Of a stretch of DNA of 64,000 nt, positions 41,872-49,058 are shown piece by piece. This DNA is from Falsiroseomonas stagni DSM 19981. Lineage in GTDB: Bacteria; Pseudomonadota; Alphaproteobacteria; Acetobacterales; Acetobacteraceae. Location of the stretch: contig NZ_FOSQ01000007.1 of assembly GCF_900114315.1 (NCBI RefSeq), positions 33,379 through 97,378 on the forward strand, written 5' to 3'. Position numbers and translations under genes: made by a program. The stretch's first letter is position 1. The number at the start of each line of letters is the position of its first letter. The notes beneath the pieces are model-generated. The model worked only from the letters and a program-made list of their open reading frames with translations, was not told where the DNA came from and searched no databases.

Positions 41872-41912
41872 GCGCTTCCCCTAGGCTTCGACGGAAGCAC
41901 CAGGGGAAGCGC
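41872..41912 (+). promoter_or_regulatory. Long inverted repeat before the F420-hydrogenase-beta-like gene
   Basis: GCGCTTCCCCT (41872-41882) pairs perfectly with AGGGGAAGCGC (41902-41912). Inside, GCTTC (41885-41889) pairs with GAAGC (41894-41898). It starts 11 bp after the RraA-like stop and ends four bases before the next ATG. It therefore overlaps the ribosome-binding region of that gene and may act as terminator, operator or translation-controlling hairpin. Confidence 0.6.
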
Positions 41913-41916
41913 AGGG

Positions 41917-43140
41917 ATGGGGTTGCAGACACCCGTGATCGGGCCGGCGGCGCCGCGGGGCCTCTGCACGGATTGCGGCATCTCCCGCACCAGCGACCCC
42001 AAGGCCTGCGGCCGCGCCTGCCAGTTCATCAAGCCGGACTATCCCGCCCTGGAAGCCCAGGTGCATGGCCGCGCGCGGGACCCCGCGCGGCCGGATGAGC
42101 TGCATTTCGGCCCGCACCGCCGGATGGTCCGCGCGCGGCTCGCGCAGCCGGCGCCGGGCGCGCAATGGACGGGCATCACCACCCGCATCGCGGAACGGCT
42201 GCTGGAGACCGGCGCGGTGGACGCCGTGCTGGCCATGGCGCCGGACCCCGCGGACAAGTGGAAACCCATGCCCGTGCTGGTCACGAAGGCCGAGGACATG
42301 GCCCGCTGCCGCGGCATGCGGATGGGCTATGCGCCGCTGCTGGCGCTGCTGGAACCCGCCCGCGCCGCCGGGCACAGGCGCCTTGCGATCATCGGCATCC
42401 CCTGCCAAGTCTATGCGCTGCGGGCGCTGGAACGCGAACTCGGCTTCGACCGCCTCTTCGTCATCGGTACGCCCTGTTCGGACAACACGACGACCGGGAA
42501 TTTCCATCGGTTCCTGGCGCTGCTGGACGAGGCGCCGGAGACCATCACCTATCTGGAATTCCGCGCCGACTTCCATGTGGAGCTGCGCTTCGCCGATGGG
42601 CGGATTCGAGAAATCCCCTTTCTCCAGCTGCCGATCAGCCAGCTGCCCGGCGACTTCTTCCCGCTGACCTGCCGGACCTGCGTCGACTACACCAATGTCC
42701 TGGCCGACATCACCGTCGGCTACATGGGCGGCCAGGGGGAACAGTGGCTGCTGGTGCGGAACGAGCGCGGCGAGGAACTCCTCGCGCTGCTGGGGGATGA
42801 GGTCGTGACCAGCACGCCCGGCAGCGCGGGTAAGCGAGGCGGTGCGGTGAAGGGTTTCCTCGCGAATACCGAACGCGCCGCCGGCGGCCTGCCGCTGCGC
42901 CGGATGCCGGACTGGCTGCGGCCCATCGTGGGCTGGCTGATGCCGCGCATCGGGCCCCGCGGGCTGGAATTCGCCCGCGCGCGCGTGGAGATGAAGGCGG
43001 TGGAGACCATCCTGCACCTGCGGCGCGCCGAACCGCGCCGCATGAAGACGATGATCCCCGCCCATGTCTGGGCGCTGGTCGCGCGCTACGGGGTGAAGCC
43101 GCAGCCGGGGGAAGGCCCAACGACGACACCCCCGGCCTGA
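41917..43140 (+). CDS. Coenzyme F420 hydrogenase/dehydrogenase beta-subunit family protein, BciB-like
   Basis: A 407-residue protein of the FrhB/FdhB family. N-terminal cysteines lie in GLCTDCG and ACGRACQF. Further family features are IIGIPCQVYALRAL, FVIGTPCSDNTTTGNF and CRTCVDYTNVLADITVGYMG, with cysteines suited to 4Fe-4S clusters and a flavin site. Bacterial members without F420 include BciB, the divinyl (proto)chlorophyllide 8-vinyl reductase of phototrophs. Many Roseomonas-like bacteria make bacteriochlorophyll, so BciB is the best guess. No other bch or puf gene is in the window. The long hairpin 41872-41912 covers its ribosome site. Confidence 0.75.
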   Translation: MGLQTPVIGPAAPRGLCTDCGISRTSDPKACGRACQFIKPDYPALEAQVHGRARDPARPDELHFGPHRRMVRARLAQPAPGAQWTGITTRIAERLLETGAVDAVLAMAPDPADKWKPMPVLVTKAEDMARCRGMRMGYAPLLALLEPARAAGHRRLAIIGIPCQVYALRALERELGFDRLFVIGTPCSDNTTTGNFHRFLALLDEAPETITYLEFRADFHVELRFADGRIREIPFLQLPISQLPGDFFPLTCRTCVDYTNVLADITVGYMGGQGEQWLLVRNERGEELLALLGDEVVTSTPGSAGKRGGAVKGFLANTERAAGGLPLRRMPDWLRPIVGWLMPRIGPRGLEFARARVEMKAVETILHLRRAEPRRMKTMIPAHVWALVARYGVKPQPGEGPTTTPPA

Positions 43141-43239
43141 TTTCGGCTCTCTTTCGGGCCGGTTTCGGGACCGCCCCCTGCGCTCTCCGCCATCGTAGGC
43201 CCGCCCGATCCCGGGCCCGATGACGGAGAGGAGACGACC

Positions 43240-43370
43240 ATGCCGCGCTGGACCTGGAGCGCCGCCTCGCCTGGGCGACCAGCCAGGTGGAGGCAGCGCG
43301 CCGGGCCTTCCCGCACCGCACCGCCGCCGTGCTGGAACGGCTGCGCGTGCCGGAGTTCCGCCGGCGCTGA
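43240..43370 (+). pseudogene. Possible small gene with a frameshift just after the start
   Basis: A strong ribosome site, GGAGAGGAG (43225-43233), precedes ATG 43240. The frame of that ATG gives an unlike-protein sequence. One frame over, 43243-43370 encodes a natural-looking helical peptide ALDLERRLAWATSQVEAARR followed by AFPHRTAAVLERLRVPEF and a stop. A one-base insertion or deletion near 43243 would join them into a ~44-residue protein. It could be a sequencing error, a decayed gene or chance. Function unknown. Confidence 0.35.
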
Positions 43371-43373
43371 TCG

Positions 43374-43655
43374 TCAGGCCACGGGGCGGATGATGCCGGG
43401 GCTCTCGGGGGAGATGTCGGGCACCTCCACCGGGCCGCCCGGCCCCGGCACTTCACGCGCCGGCGCCGGCGCCGGGACGCCGGGCGGGGGCTGTGCAGGC
43501 TGGGCCGGCGGTGCCGCGGGTTCCACCTGCGGCAGTCCGGGAAGCTGGGGGATCGGGGGCGGTGCCTCCGGCGGCGGGGGCGGCTGGGGCTCCAGCGGCG
43601 GCAGGCCCGGAAGCTCGCCCGGCCTCGGATCGGCCGGCGGGGTGGGGTCGGACAT
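43374..43655 (-). CDS. Small proline-rich hypothetical protein
   Basis: A 93-residue protein that is mostly Pro, Ala, Glu and Gly, with PxxP-like runs (for example PPPPPEAPPPIPQLPGLP). No domain, signal peptide or membrane segment is seen. It ends PDISPESPGIIRPVA. Start taken at 43655; an in-frame ATG at 43685 is also possible. High-GC sequence readily yields proline-rich open frames by chance, so this may not be a gene. The neighbouring secreted proline-rich frame at 43716 has the same orientation. Confidence 0.45.
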   Translation of the reverse strand: MSDPTPPADPRPGELPGLPPLEPQPPPPPEAPPPIPQLPGLPQVEPAAPPAQPAQPPPGVPAPAPAREVPGPGGPVEVPDISPESPGIIRPVA

Positions 43656-43715
43656 GACGGGGGCGATCCTGCTGGGGTGGGTCACGCCATCCCAACGCGG
43701 AAGTCGCCCCGGCGT

Positions 43716-44006
43716 TCAGCGGGGCCGGGGGGCAGGATCGCCGCCCGGTGTGCCCGGCGGCGGGATCACCGGCGTCGTGCCGGGCCGGGGCATGGGGACC
43801 GGGGCCAGGATGCCGGGGTCCACATGCCCTGGCGGTCGCAGCACGCCGCGCGGGATGCGGGGCTGGACCGGGCGCTCGATCCCGTCATGGGCGCGAGGGC
43901 CGTCGGCGCGGGGTTGCGGCTGCGCGGGGCGCTCCGTGCGCGGCGGGGGCTGCGCCGCCGCCGCCAGGGGCAGGACGACCAGCGCGGCCAGCAGGGGCGC
44001 GCGCAT
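43716..44006 (-). CDS. Small exported proline-rich protein
   Basis: A 96-residue protein with a clean Sec signal peptide, MRAPLLAALVVLPLAAAAQ, followed by a Pro/Arg-rich region without recognised domain. The mature part ends PPPGTPGGDPAPRPR. The signal peptide supports a real gene. It lies two bases downstream of the convincing basic protein at 44009, in the same direction, so they may be co-transcribed. Function unknown. Confidence 0.6.
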   Translation of the reverse strand: MRAPLLAALVVLPLAAAAQPPPRTERPAQPQPRADGPRAHDGIERPVQPRIPRGVLRPPGHVDPGILAPVPMPRPGTTPVIPPPGTPGGDPAPRPR

Positions 44007-44008
44007 GG

Positions 44009-44323
44009 TCAGTGCCGCTTCGCCGCCGCATTGCGCCGCCGGGTTTCGGCGGCCTTGCGGGCGGAGGCGCTGCGCTGTTCCGGCGTGCGGGCGGCGGAAG
44101 CGGCGCCGCCCTTCTTCCCGCCCCGCTTCGCCGGGATATTGGTATCCGGCACGCCGCGGCCTGACCCCGAGAGATTGCCGCCGCCTGTCGCCTTGTTGAC
44201 GGTCGCCCAGGCCCGCGCCTCGGCTTCCTCCTTCGGGACGCCGCGGGCCTCGTAGCCCTCCTCGATATGCGCGGCCATGCGCTTCTGCTTGCCGGTGTAT
44301 GTCGACTTGTCGCCACGGGGCAT
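44009..44323 (-). CDS. Small basic protein of the 'plasmid stabilization protein' family
   Basis: A 104-residue, strongly basic protein. The N-terminal half MPRGDKSTYTGKQKRMAAHI with EEGYEARGVPKEEAEARAWA and TVNKATGGG is a conserved bacterial pattern usually labelled plasmid stabilization protein. The C-terminal half is a Lys/Arg/Ala-rich tail (RKAAETRRRNAAAKRH), suggesting nucleic-acid binding. The label is historical and the function is unknown. It is the first of a likely two-gene unit with 43716. Confidence 0.75.
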   Translation of the reverse strand: MPRGDKSTYTGKQKRMAAHIEEGYEARGVPKEEAEARAWATVNKATGGGNLSGSGRGVPDTNIPAKRGGKKGGAASAARTPEQRSASARKAAETRRRNAAAKRH

Positions 44324-44472
44324 GGGACGATTCCTCCTGGCTCCTCTGCCTCAACCCCGCCCCCCGGCCAGGGTTCCGGCCGCGCGCCACCCCGGCTTGC
44401 TGGACAGGGCCTGGCGGGCAACCCTGCGGCAAGGCCGCGCCCCTCGCGCGGCAGGGGGATGGGACACCAGGC

Positions 44473-45246
44473 ATGGATCTGCGAATCAAGGACGATCTGG
44501 CGCTTGTAGTGGGGGGCAGCGACGGCATCGGCCTGGCCACCGCCAAGGCCCTGGCGGAGGACGGCGCGCGCGTCACCATCGCATCCCGTGACGCGACCGC
44601 CCTGGCGGGGGTGGCAACGGGGCTCGGCATGGATCACATCGCCTGCGACGCCACCCAGGCCGAATCGGTGGAGTCGCTGGTCTCCACCTGGGAAAGCCGG
44701 CACGACCGGCTGGACATCCTGGTGATGGCCGTGGGCGGCAGCCACCGATCGCCCTTCGAGAAGCTGACGGATGACCAGTGGCGGCAGAACTGGGAGTTCA
44801 ACATCCTGGCCACGGTGCGCGTGGTGCGCGGCCTGCTGCCGGCGCTGCGCCGCGCCGGGGGCGCCCGCGTGGTGCTGTTCGGCGCCGCCGGCGCCCGCAT
44901 GCCCTATGCGGAGCAGATCGTCTCCAACGTCCACAAGGCCGGGCATATCGCGCTGGTGAAGACGCTGGCCGCCGAACTCATCCCGGAAGGCATCCGCGTC
45001 AACGCCGTCTCCCCCGGCCGCACCATCACCCGGCTGTGGCGCAACCGGGCGGCCACCATGGCCAAGGCGGAAGGCACGACGGAGGAAGCGATCCTGGCCC
45101 GCTTCGCGGAAGACATCCCGCTCGGCCGCTTCGGCGCCGCCGAGGAAATCGCCGACGTCGCGGCGTTCCTCGCCTCGCCCCGCAGCAGCTACGTGGTCGG
45201 CCAATCCGTCGCGGCCGATGGGGGGATCGGGCGCGGGCTGCTGTGA
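44473..45246 (+). CDS. SDR-fold protein lacking the catalytic tyrosine
   Basis: A 257-residue short-chain dehydrogenase-like protein. The cofactor loop is VVGGSDGIGLATAKAL, and VSPGRTITRLWRNRAAT and VAADGGIGRGLL complete the fold. In the active site, the usual YxxxK reads S-N-V-H-K, so Ser replaces Tyr, and the usual active Ser region reads LFGAAGARMP. The remaining Lys can still bind cofactor. It may be a non-redox or differently acting SDR member. It starts at the ATG 44473; no operon partner is evident. Confidence 0.85.
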   Translation: MDLRIKDDLALVVGGSDGIGLATAKALAEDGARVTIASRDATALAGVATGLGMDHIACDATQAESVESLVSTWESRHDRLDILVMAVGGSHRSPFEKLTDDQWRQNWEFNILATVRVVRGLLPALRRAGGARVVLFGAAGARMPYAEQIVSNVHKAGHIALVKTLAAELIPEGIRVNAVSPGRTITRLWRNRAATMAKAEGTTEEAILARFAEDIPLGRFGAAEEIADVAAFLASPRSSYVVGQSVAADGGIGRGLL

Positions 45247-45271
45247 GGGCGTAGGGCGGTGCCAGTGGCCC

Positions 45272-45425
45272 GGGGAAGAGGCTCCGCCCCTTCCCCGTAC
45301 CCCAACCCCGCAAAGGGGCAGCGGCCCCTTTGATCCCCCTTCAATCGATGAAAAGCCTGGGGTCCAGGGGCCCGCTGGCCCCTGGCGGAGTGAGGTCTGG
45401 AGAGGGGCCGGAGGCCCTTCTCCAG
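45272..45425. repeat. Cluster of four GC-rich hairpins in a 196-bp intergenic region
   Basis: Between the SDR stop and the convergent fusion-gene stop lie four hairpins. They are 45272-45278 with 45290-45296, 45312-45319 with 45324-45331, 45364-45372 with 45377-45385, and 45397-45403 with 45419-45425 (plus an inner GGGCC/GGCCC). Loops are AGCG, CGCT and GGA for the last three. The gap holds no gene. This looks like a mosaic of repeated palindromic units or strong bidirectional termination. Confidence 0.6.
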
Positions 45426-45442
45426 GAGCCACCAGCGCCCCC

Positions 45443-46897
45443 CTACCCCACCACCGCTTCCGCCTCGATCTCCACCGCATACGGCCCGACGAGGCGGGCG
45501 ACTTCGAGCAGGGTGTTCGCCGGGCGCGCGGTGGCGAAGACGCGGCCATGGACGCGGCCGACGGCTTCCCAGTCATTCGCGTCCCGCAGCCAGACCCGGG
45601 TCTGGATGACGTCGTCCATGGTGCCGCCCAGGGCCTCGATCGCGGCGGCGATCTTGTCGAGGATGTAGACGGCCTGGCCACCGGCATCGCCGGGGCAGAC
45701 CACGCTGCCGTCGGTGTGGGTGGCGGTGGTGCCGCTGACGAGGATGCGCGGGCCGACGCGCACGGCGCGGCTGTAGCCGCAGGAGGCTTCCCAGATGCTG
45801 CCGCTGTCCACGCGCAGCCGCCCGGGGCGGAATTCCGTGGCGCCGTAGATCTTCGGCAGGCTGTCGAGGTGGTGGCTGAGATCGCCGGAGGCCGTGAGGT
45901 AGGGCGGCTTGCGGTATTCGTCGCCGCAATCGCCGGGGATGGGCTGGGTGTCGCCGAAGGCGTGGCGCAGGCGCGCCTGGTCGTCCTCATCCAGCGTGAA
46001 GGTGAACAGGCGGAGGTTGTCGGCCCGGTGCTCGGCTTCCGTCAGGCGCGCGCCGAGGATGACGGCGCCGACAGCGGGATGTTGCAGGGACCAGCGGGTG
46101 GCGACGTTGCTGAGGGAGACGCCGTGCTTCTTCGCGATGGCGTCCGCTTCGCGCAGCAGGCGCTGGAAGGCGGGCCAGCCGCCCATCGCGCCGATGAAGC
46201 GGCGGTACTTCATCTTGGACCAGTCGGTGATGTCGGCTTCCGCGGGTTCGTCGGCGCCGAGCCAGCGTTCGGACAGGAAGCCGCCGCCAAGCGTGCCGTA
46301 GGCCAGGATCTTCACGCCATGCGCCAGGCAGAAATCGGACAGCGCGCCGGCGGCGCGGCGGTCGAGCAGGGAGAAGCTGACCTGGTTGGTGGCAATGGGG
46401 ATGCCGTTCTTCACCGCGACGCGGAGGTGGTCGGTATCGAAATTCGTCACGCCGATATGCTTCAGCGCCCCGTCCGCGCGCATCGCCGCCATTTCCTTGA
46501 GGGCGTCGAGCCAGGCGGGATGGCGGAAGGACCACCAGTGGAACTGCATGAGGTCCGGCACGCCGCCGAGGCGTTCGATGCTGCGGCCGACGCCTTCGCG
46601 CACCACGTCACGCGTCATCGGGCCGGGCGTCGGGACCCATTTCGTGAAGACGGAGGCATTGCCGCCAAGGGCGCGGAACTTCGCGAAGATCTCCTCCGCG
46701 CCGCCGTAATGGTCCGCCATGTCGAAGCTGTCGAAGCCGGCATCGGCGTAGTCGGCCATGGCGGCGGCGGCGGCGGCGTAGTCCAGCGTCCGGCCGTCAC
46801 GCTCCTGGTCGGCCACCTGCCAGAGGCCGGTGACGATCCGGCTGGCGGGAAGCCCGGGGGCGAGAAGCGTGCGCGGGGGGCGCGGGCGGTGGGGCAT
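45443..46897 (-). CDS. Aldo/keto reductase fused to a RidA-like domain
   Basis: A 484-residue two-domain protein. Residues about 1-330 form an aldo/keto reductase barrel with the Asp and Tyr in DMADHYGG, Lys in SVFTKWV and His in LMQFHWW. Residues about 355-484 form a RidA/YjgF domain with VGPRILVSGTTATHTDGS and RVWLRDANDW, and the Arg in ATARPANTLLEV that binds the 2-imino/2-keto carboxylate. Normally these are separate proteins. The fusion suggests an imine or enamine intermediate handled in sequence. A single-domain paralogue of the reductase is at 49039. Confidence 0.88.
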   Translation of the reverse strand: MPHRPRPPRTLLAPGLPASRIVTGLWQVADQERDGRTLDYAAAAAAMADYADAGFDSFDMADHYGGAEEIFAKFRALGGNASVFTKWVPTPGPMTRDVVREGVGRSIERLGGVPDLMQFHWWSFRHPAWLDALKEMAAMRADGALKHIGVTNFDTDHLRVAVKNGIPIATNQVSFSLLDRRAAGALSDFCLAHGVKILAYGTLGGGFLSERWLGADEPAEADITDWSKMKYRRFIGAMGGWPAFQRLLREADAIAKKHGVSLSNVATRWSLQHPAVGAVILGARLTEAEHRADNLRLFTFTLDEDDQARLRHAFGDTQPIPGDCGDEYRKPPYLTASGDLSHHLDSLPKIYGATEFRPGRLRVDSGSIWEASCGYSRAVRVGPRILVSGTTATHTDGSVVCPGDAGGQAVYILDKIAAAIEALGGTMDDVIQTRVWLRDANDWEAVGRVHGRVFATARPANTLLEVARLVGPYAVEIEAEAVVG

Positions 46898-46930
46898 GGC
46901 GTCGGCTCCGTCCGGGAAGGCGCGGGATGA

Positions 46931-46978
46931 CCCCCACCCAGCCTCCCCCGCAAGCGTGGGGGAGGGTCTGGGTGGGGG
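46931..46978. repeat. Extended intergenic palindrome
   Basis: CCCCCACCCAG (46931-46941) pairs with CTGGGTGGGGG (46968-46978). Inside it, CCTCCCCC (46942-46949) pairs with GGGGGAGG (46958-46965) around loop GCAAGCGT. Nineteen pairs in total, with a two-base bulge. It lies between the reductase-RidA start and the stop of the binding-protein gene upstream. This type of C/G-rich palindrome is a familiar dispersed repeat in many alphaproteobacteria. Confidence 0.75.
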
Positions 46979-46990
46979 TAGGGCGCCAAG

Positions 46991-48280
46991 TCAGCGCGGC
47001 GGGAGTTGCCGCTGCACGGCCTGCACTTCCTCCACCGTCATCTGGCCGACGGTCACGATCTCCCCGTTCTGGATGCGCCACTTGCGGAAGGGGCCGGTGA
47101 TGTCGCCATTGGCATCGAACTCCACCGGGCCGATGACGCCGATGTAGCGGATGGCCTGGCCGGCGCGGATCAGTTCGAGGCCACGGGCGAAGCCTTCGGG
47201 ACCGGCATGGACTTCCGTGCCGCCGGGGGCCGTCACCTGGCGGATGGCGTCGCGGATGGCGGCGGCTTCGAAGCGCCCGGCCTTGGCGATGGCCAGGCCG
47301 AGGATCGCGGCGGCGTCGAAGGCGCGGTCGGCGGCGGGGGCGCCGGCGCCGAAGCCGCCCGACATCGGCGGATAGGCGCGGGCGAAGTATTCGGTGGACG
47401 GCGTGGTGACGGTGCCGGAGGAGGTGCCGAAGGCGTTGTTCAGGAAGCGCGGCCCGACATCGCGGATGAAGTCGGCGCTGTTCATGCCGTCATTCAGCAG
47501 GAAGGTGGCGGGGCCGCCCTGCTGGATCCAGGTGCGCGCGATGGTCGTGCCGTCGCCGGGATAGCTCACCAGATAGAGGGCGGGCGGGTCGCCGCGCAGC
47601 GCATTGGTCACTTCCGGTGCGTAGCTCGCCTGGCCCTGGTTGTAGGGCGTGGTGGAGATGATGGTGCCGCCGAGCGCGACATAGGCGCGGCGGAACTCGT
47701 TCACCATGTTCACGCCGAAATCGTTGTTGACGTGGATGATGGCGAGGCGGCGGAGACCCTGGTCCATGGCGTAGCGCGCGGCCGCCGTGCCCTGCAGCGC
47801 GTCTGACGTGATGGTGCGGAAGAACCAGCCGCGGGTCTGGCCCTCCACCGCCATGCGCGTGAGCGTGGGGGAGGAGGAGGCGGGCGAGATCTGCACCACG
47901 CCCGCCGGCCCGGTCACGGAGGTGACGATGGGGATGGAGACGGAGGAGATGATGCCGCCGATGATGGCGGGCGTGCGCCGCAAATCCACCAGCTGCCGCG
48001 CCTGGTCCACGGCAACGCTGCCCTGGGATTGTGCGTCGCGCAGGTCGAAGCCCAGGCGGCAGCCGGCAATGCCGGTCGCGCCCGCGGCGGCGTTCAACTC
48101 GTTGAAGGCGAGTTCGACCGACTTCGCCGCCGCCTGGCCGAAGCGGCCAGCGGGGCCGGTGAGGGAGACGACCATGCCGACATTGTGGGTGCAGGCAGGC
48201 GCCTGCGCTGCCGCAGGCAGCGCCCCGAAAGCGGCGGCGGCGACGGCGGCGGCGAGTGCCGCGCGACGGGCAAAGGACAT
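46991..48280 (-). CDS. ABC transporter substrate-binding protein, branched-chain amino acid type
   Basis: A 429-residue Leu/Ile/Val-binding-type protein. The signal peptide FARRAALAAAVAAAAFGALP ends in AAAQ. The mature start is CTHNVGMVVSLTGPAGRFGQ, and GCRLGFDLRDAQSQGSVAVD is typical of Peripla_BP_6. It probably serves the LivGFHM system at 50542-53945, from which it is separated by oppositely oriented genes. Its ligand may be an amino acid or an aromatic acid, as many family members bind the latter. Confidence 0.92.
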   Translation of the reverse strand: MSFARRAALAAAVAAAAFGALPAAAQAPACTHNVGMVVSLTGPAGRFGQAAAKSVELAFNELNAAAGATGIAGCRLGFDLRDAQSQGSVAVDQARQLVDLRRTPAIIGGIISSVSIPIVTSVTGPAGVVQISPASSSPTLTRMAVEGQTRGWFFRTITSDALQGTAAARYAMDQGLRRLAIIHVNNDFGVNMVNEFRRAYVALGGTIISTTPYNQGQASYAPEVTNALRGDPPALYLVSYPGDGTTIARTWIQQGGPATFLLNDGMNSADFIRDVGPRFLNNAFGTSSGTVTTPSTEYFARAYPPMSGGFGAGAPAADRAFDAAAILGLAIAKAGRFEAAAIRDAIRQVTAPGGTEVHAGPEGFARGLELIRAGQAIRYIGVIGPVEFDANGDITGPFRKWRIQNGEIVTVGQMTVEEVQAVQRQLPPR

Positions 48281-48412
48281 GATCGGAAGGCCCCCCGGCA
48301 GATGGATGATTAACACTCGAAATGCCCGAGTCAGGCCGTGTTTGTCCAGGCTCACCGCCCAGGGGCGCGCTGATTAACCCGCCGCGCTATGCAGGGCCAT
48401 TGGAGAAGCGGC

Positions 48413-48670
48413 ATGGCGAAGCGCCTCGATCCCTCATGGGTCGTGCTGGACAGCATCGAGAACGAGCAGCATGACCGCTGCGTGGACGTCTTCCTCCGCC
48501 CCGACGGCAGCTTCGGGTTCGAGGCCTTCCGGCGGGATGCGGAGGATGCCGGCGCCTGGACGCCGGTGAGCTACTTCTCCGGCCTCCGCCACGCCACGCG
48601 CGCCGCGGCGCTGGAAGAAGCGGCGCGGCGGATCGCCTGGCTGGGGCAGGTGCTCAGACCGGGGGCGTGA
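48413..48670 (+). CDS. Small conserved hypothetical protein
   Basis: An 85-residue soluble protein, MAKRLDPSWVVLDSIENEQH at the start, with FLRPDGSFGFEAFRRDAEDA in the middle. No domain is recognised. The start at 48413 is chosen because GGAGAAG lies six bases upstream; an upstream in-frame ATG at 48389 lacks one. The amino-acid composition looks like a real protein rather than a shadow. It overlaps the convergent gene at 48654 by 17 bp. Function unknown. Confidence 0.7.
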   Translation: MAKRLDPSWVVLDSIENEQHDRCVDVFLRPDGSFGFEAFRRDAEDAGAWTPVSYFSGLRHATRAAALEEAARRIAWLGQVLRPGA

Positions 48671-49058
48671 CCCAGGTTTCCTGCACGAAGAGCCAGCGCG
48701 GCGGCGTCGCCGTCGTGTCGAACAGGGCGGCAGCCCGGCGGGCAGTCTCCTGGGTGCCGAACCACTGCCGCTCGACATAATGCATCAGCGCGCGGCCGGG
48801 GGCTTCGTGGATGGTCTCGATCTCCTCCACCGCGATGCGGAAGCCGGGGCCGCGGACGGCGCGGGCGGACTGGAGAAAGCCGAGGATGCCGGCGCGGTCG
48901 AAGCGCGCGCCGGAGGGCAGGACCATCTGGAAGCCCGCCGCGAAGGCGGCCTCGAACCGCTCAAAATCCCCCTGCCCCGGCGCGCCGAGCCACGCCTCGA
49001 AGACCTGGTGCAGCGCGACGATCTCGGCCGCGCAGGCCTCATTCCTTGTTGAGGTCAT
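48654..49058 (-). CDS. SnoaL/DUF4440-like small protein
   Basis: A 134-residue protein of probable SnoaL/NTF2-like fold. It begins with ALHQVFEAWLGAPGQGDFER and has FAAGFQMVLPSGARFDRAGI, the usual pattern of DUF4440-type proteins, and ends with a beta-rich region. Such proteins may be isomerases, cyclases or binding proteins. It overlaps the 3' end of the upstream aldo/keto reductase gene by 20 bp, so they are co-transcribed. No activity can be assigned. Confidence 0.65.
   Translation of the reverse strand: MTSTRNEACAAEIVALHQVFEAWLGAPGQGDFERFEAAFAAGFQMVLPSGARFDRAGILGFLQSARAVRGPGFRIAVEEIETIHEAPGRALMHYVERQWFGTQETARRAAALFDTTATPPRWLFVQETWVTPPV

Noticed and set aside
44009..44323. Evidence that the window is a plasmid
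   Set aside because: The family name is historical. No replication, partition or transfer gene is present and the surrounding genes look chromosomal.
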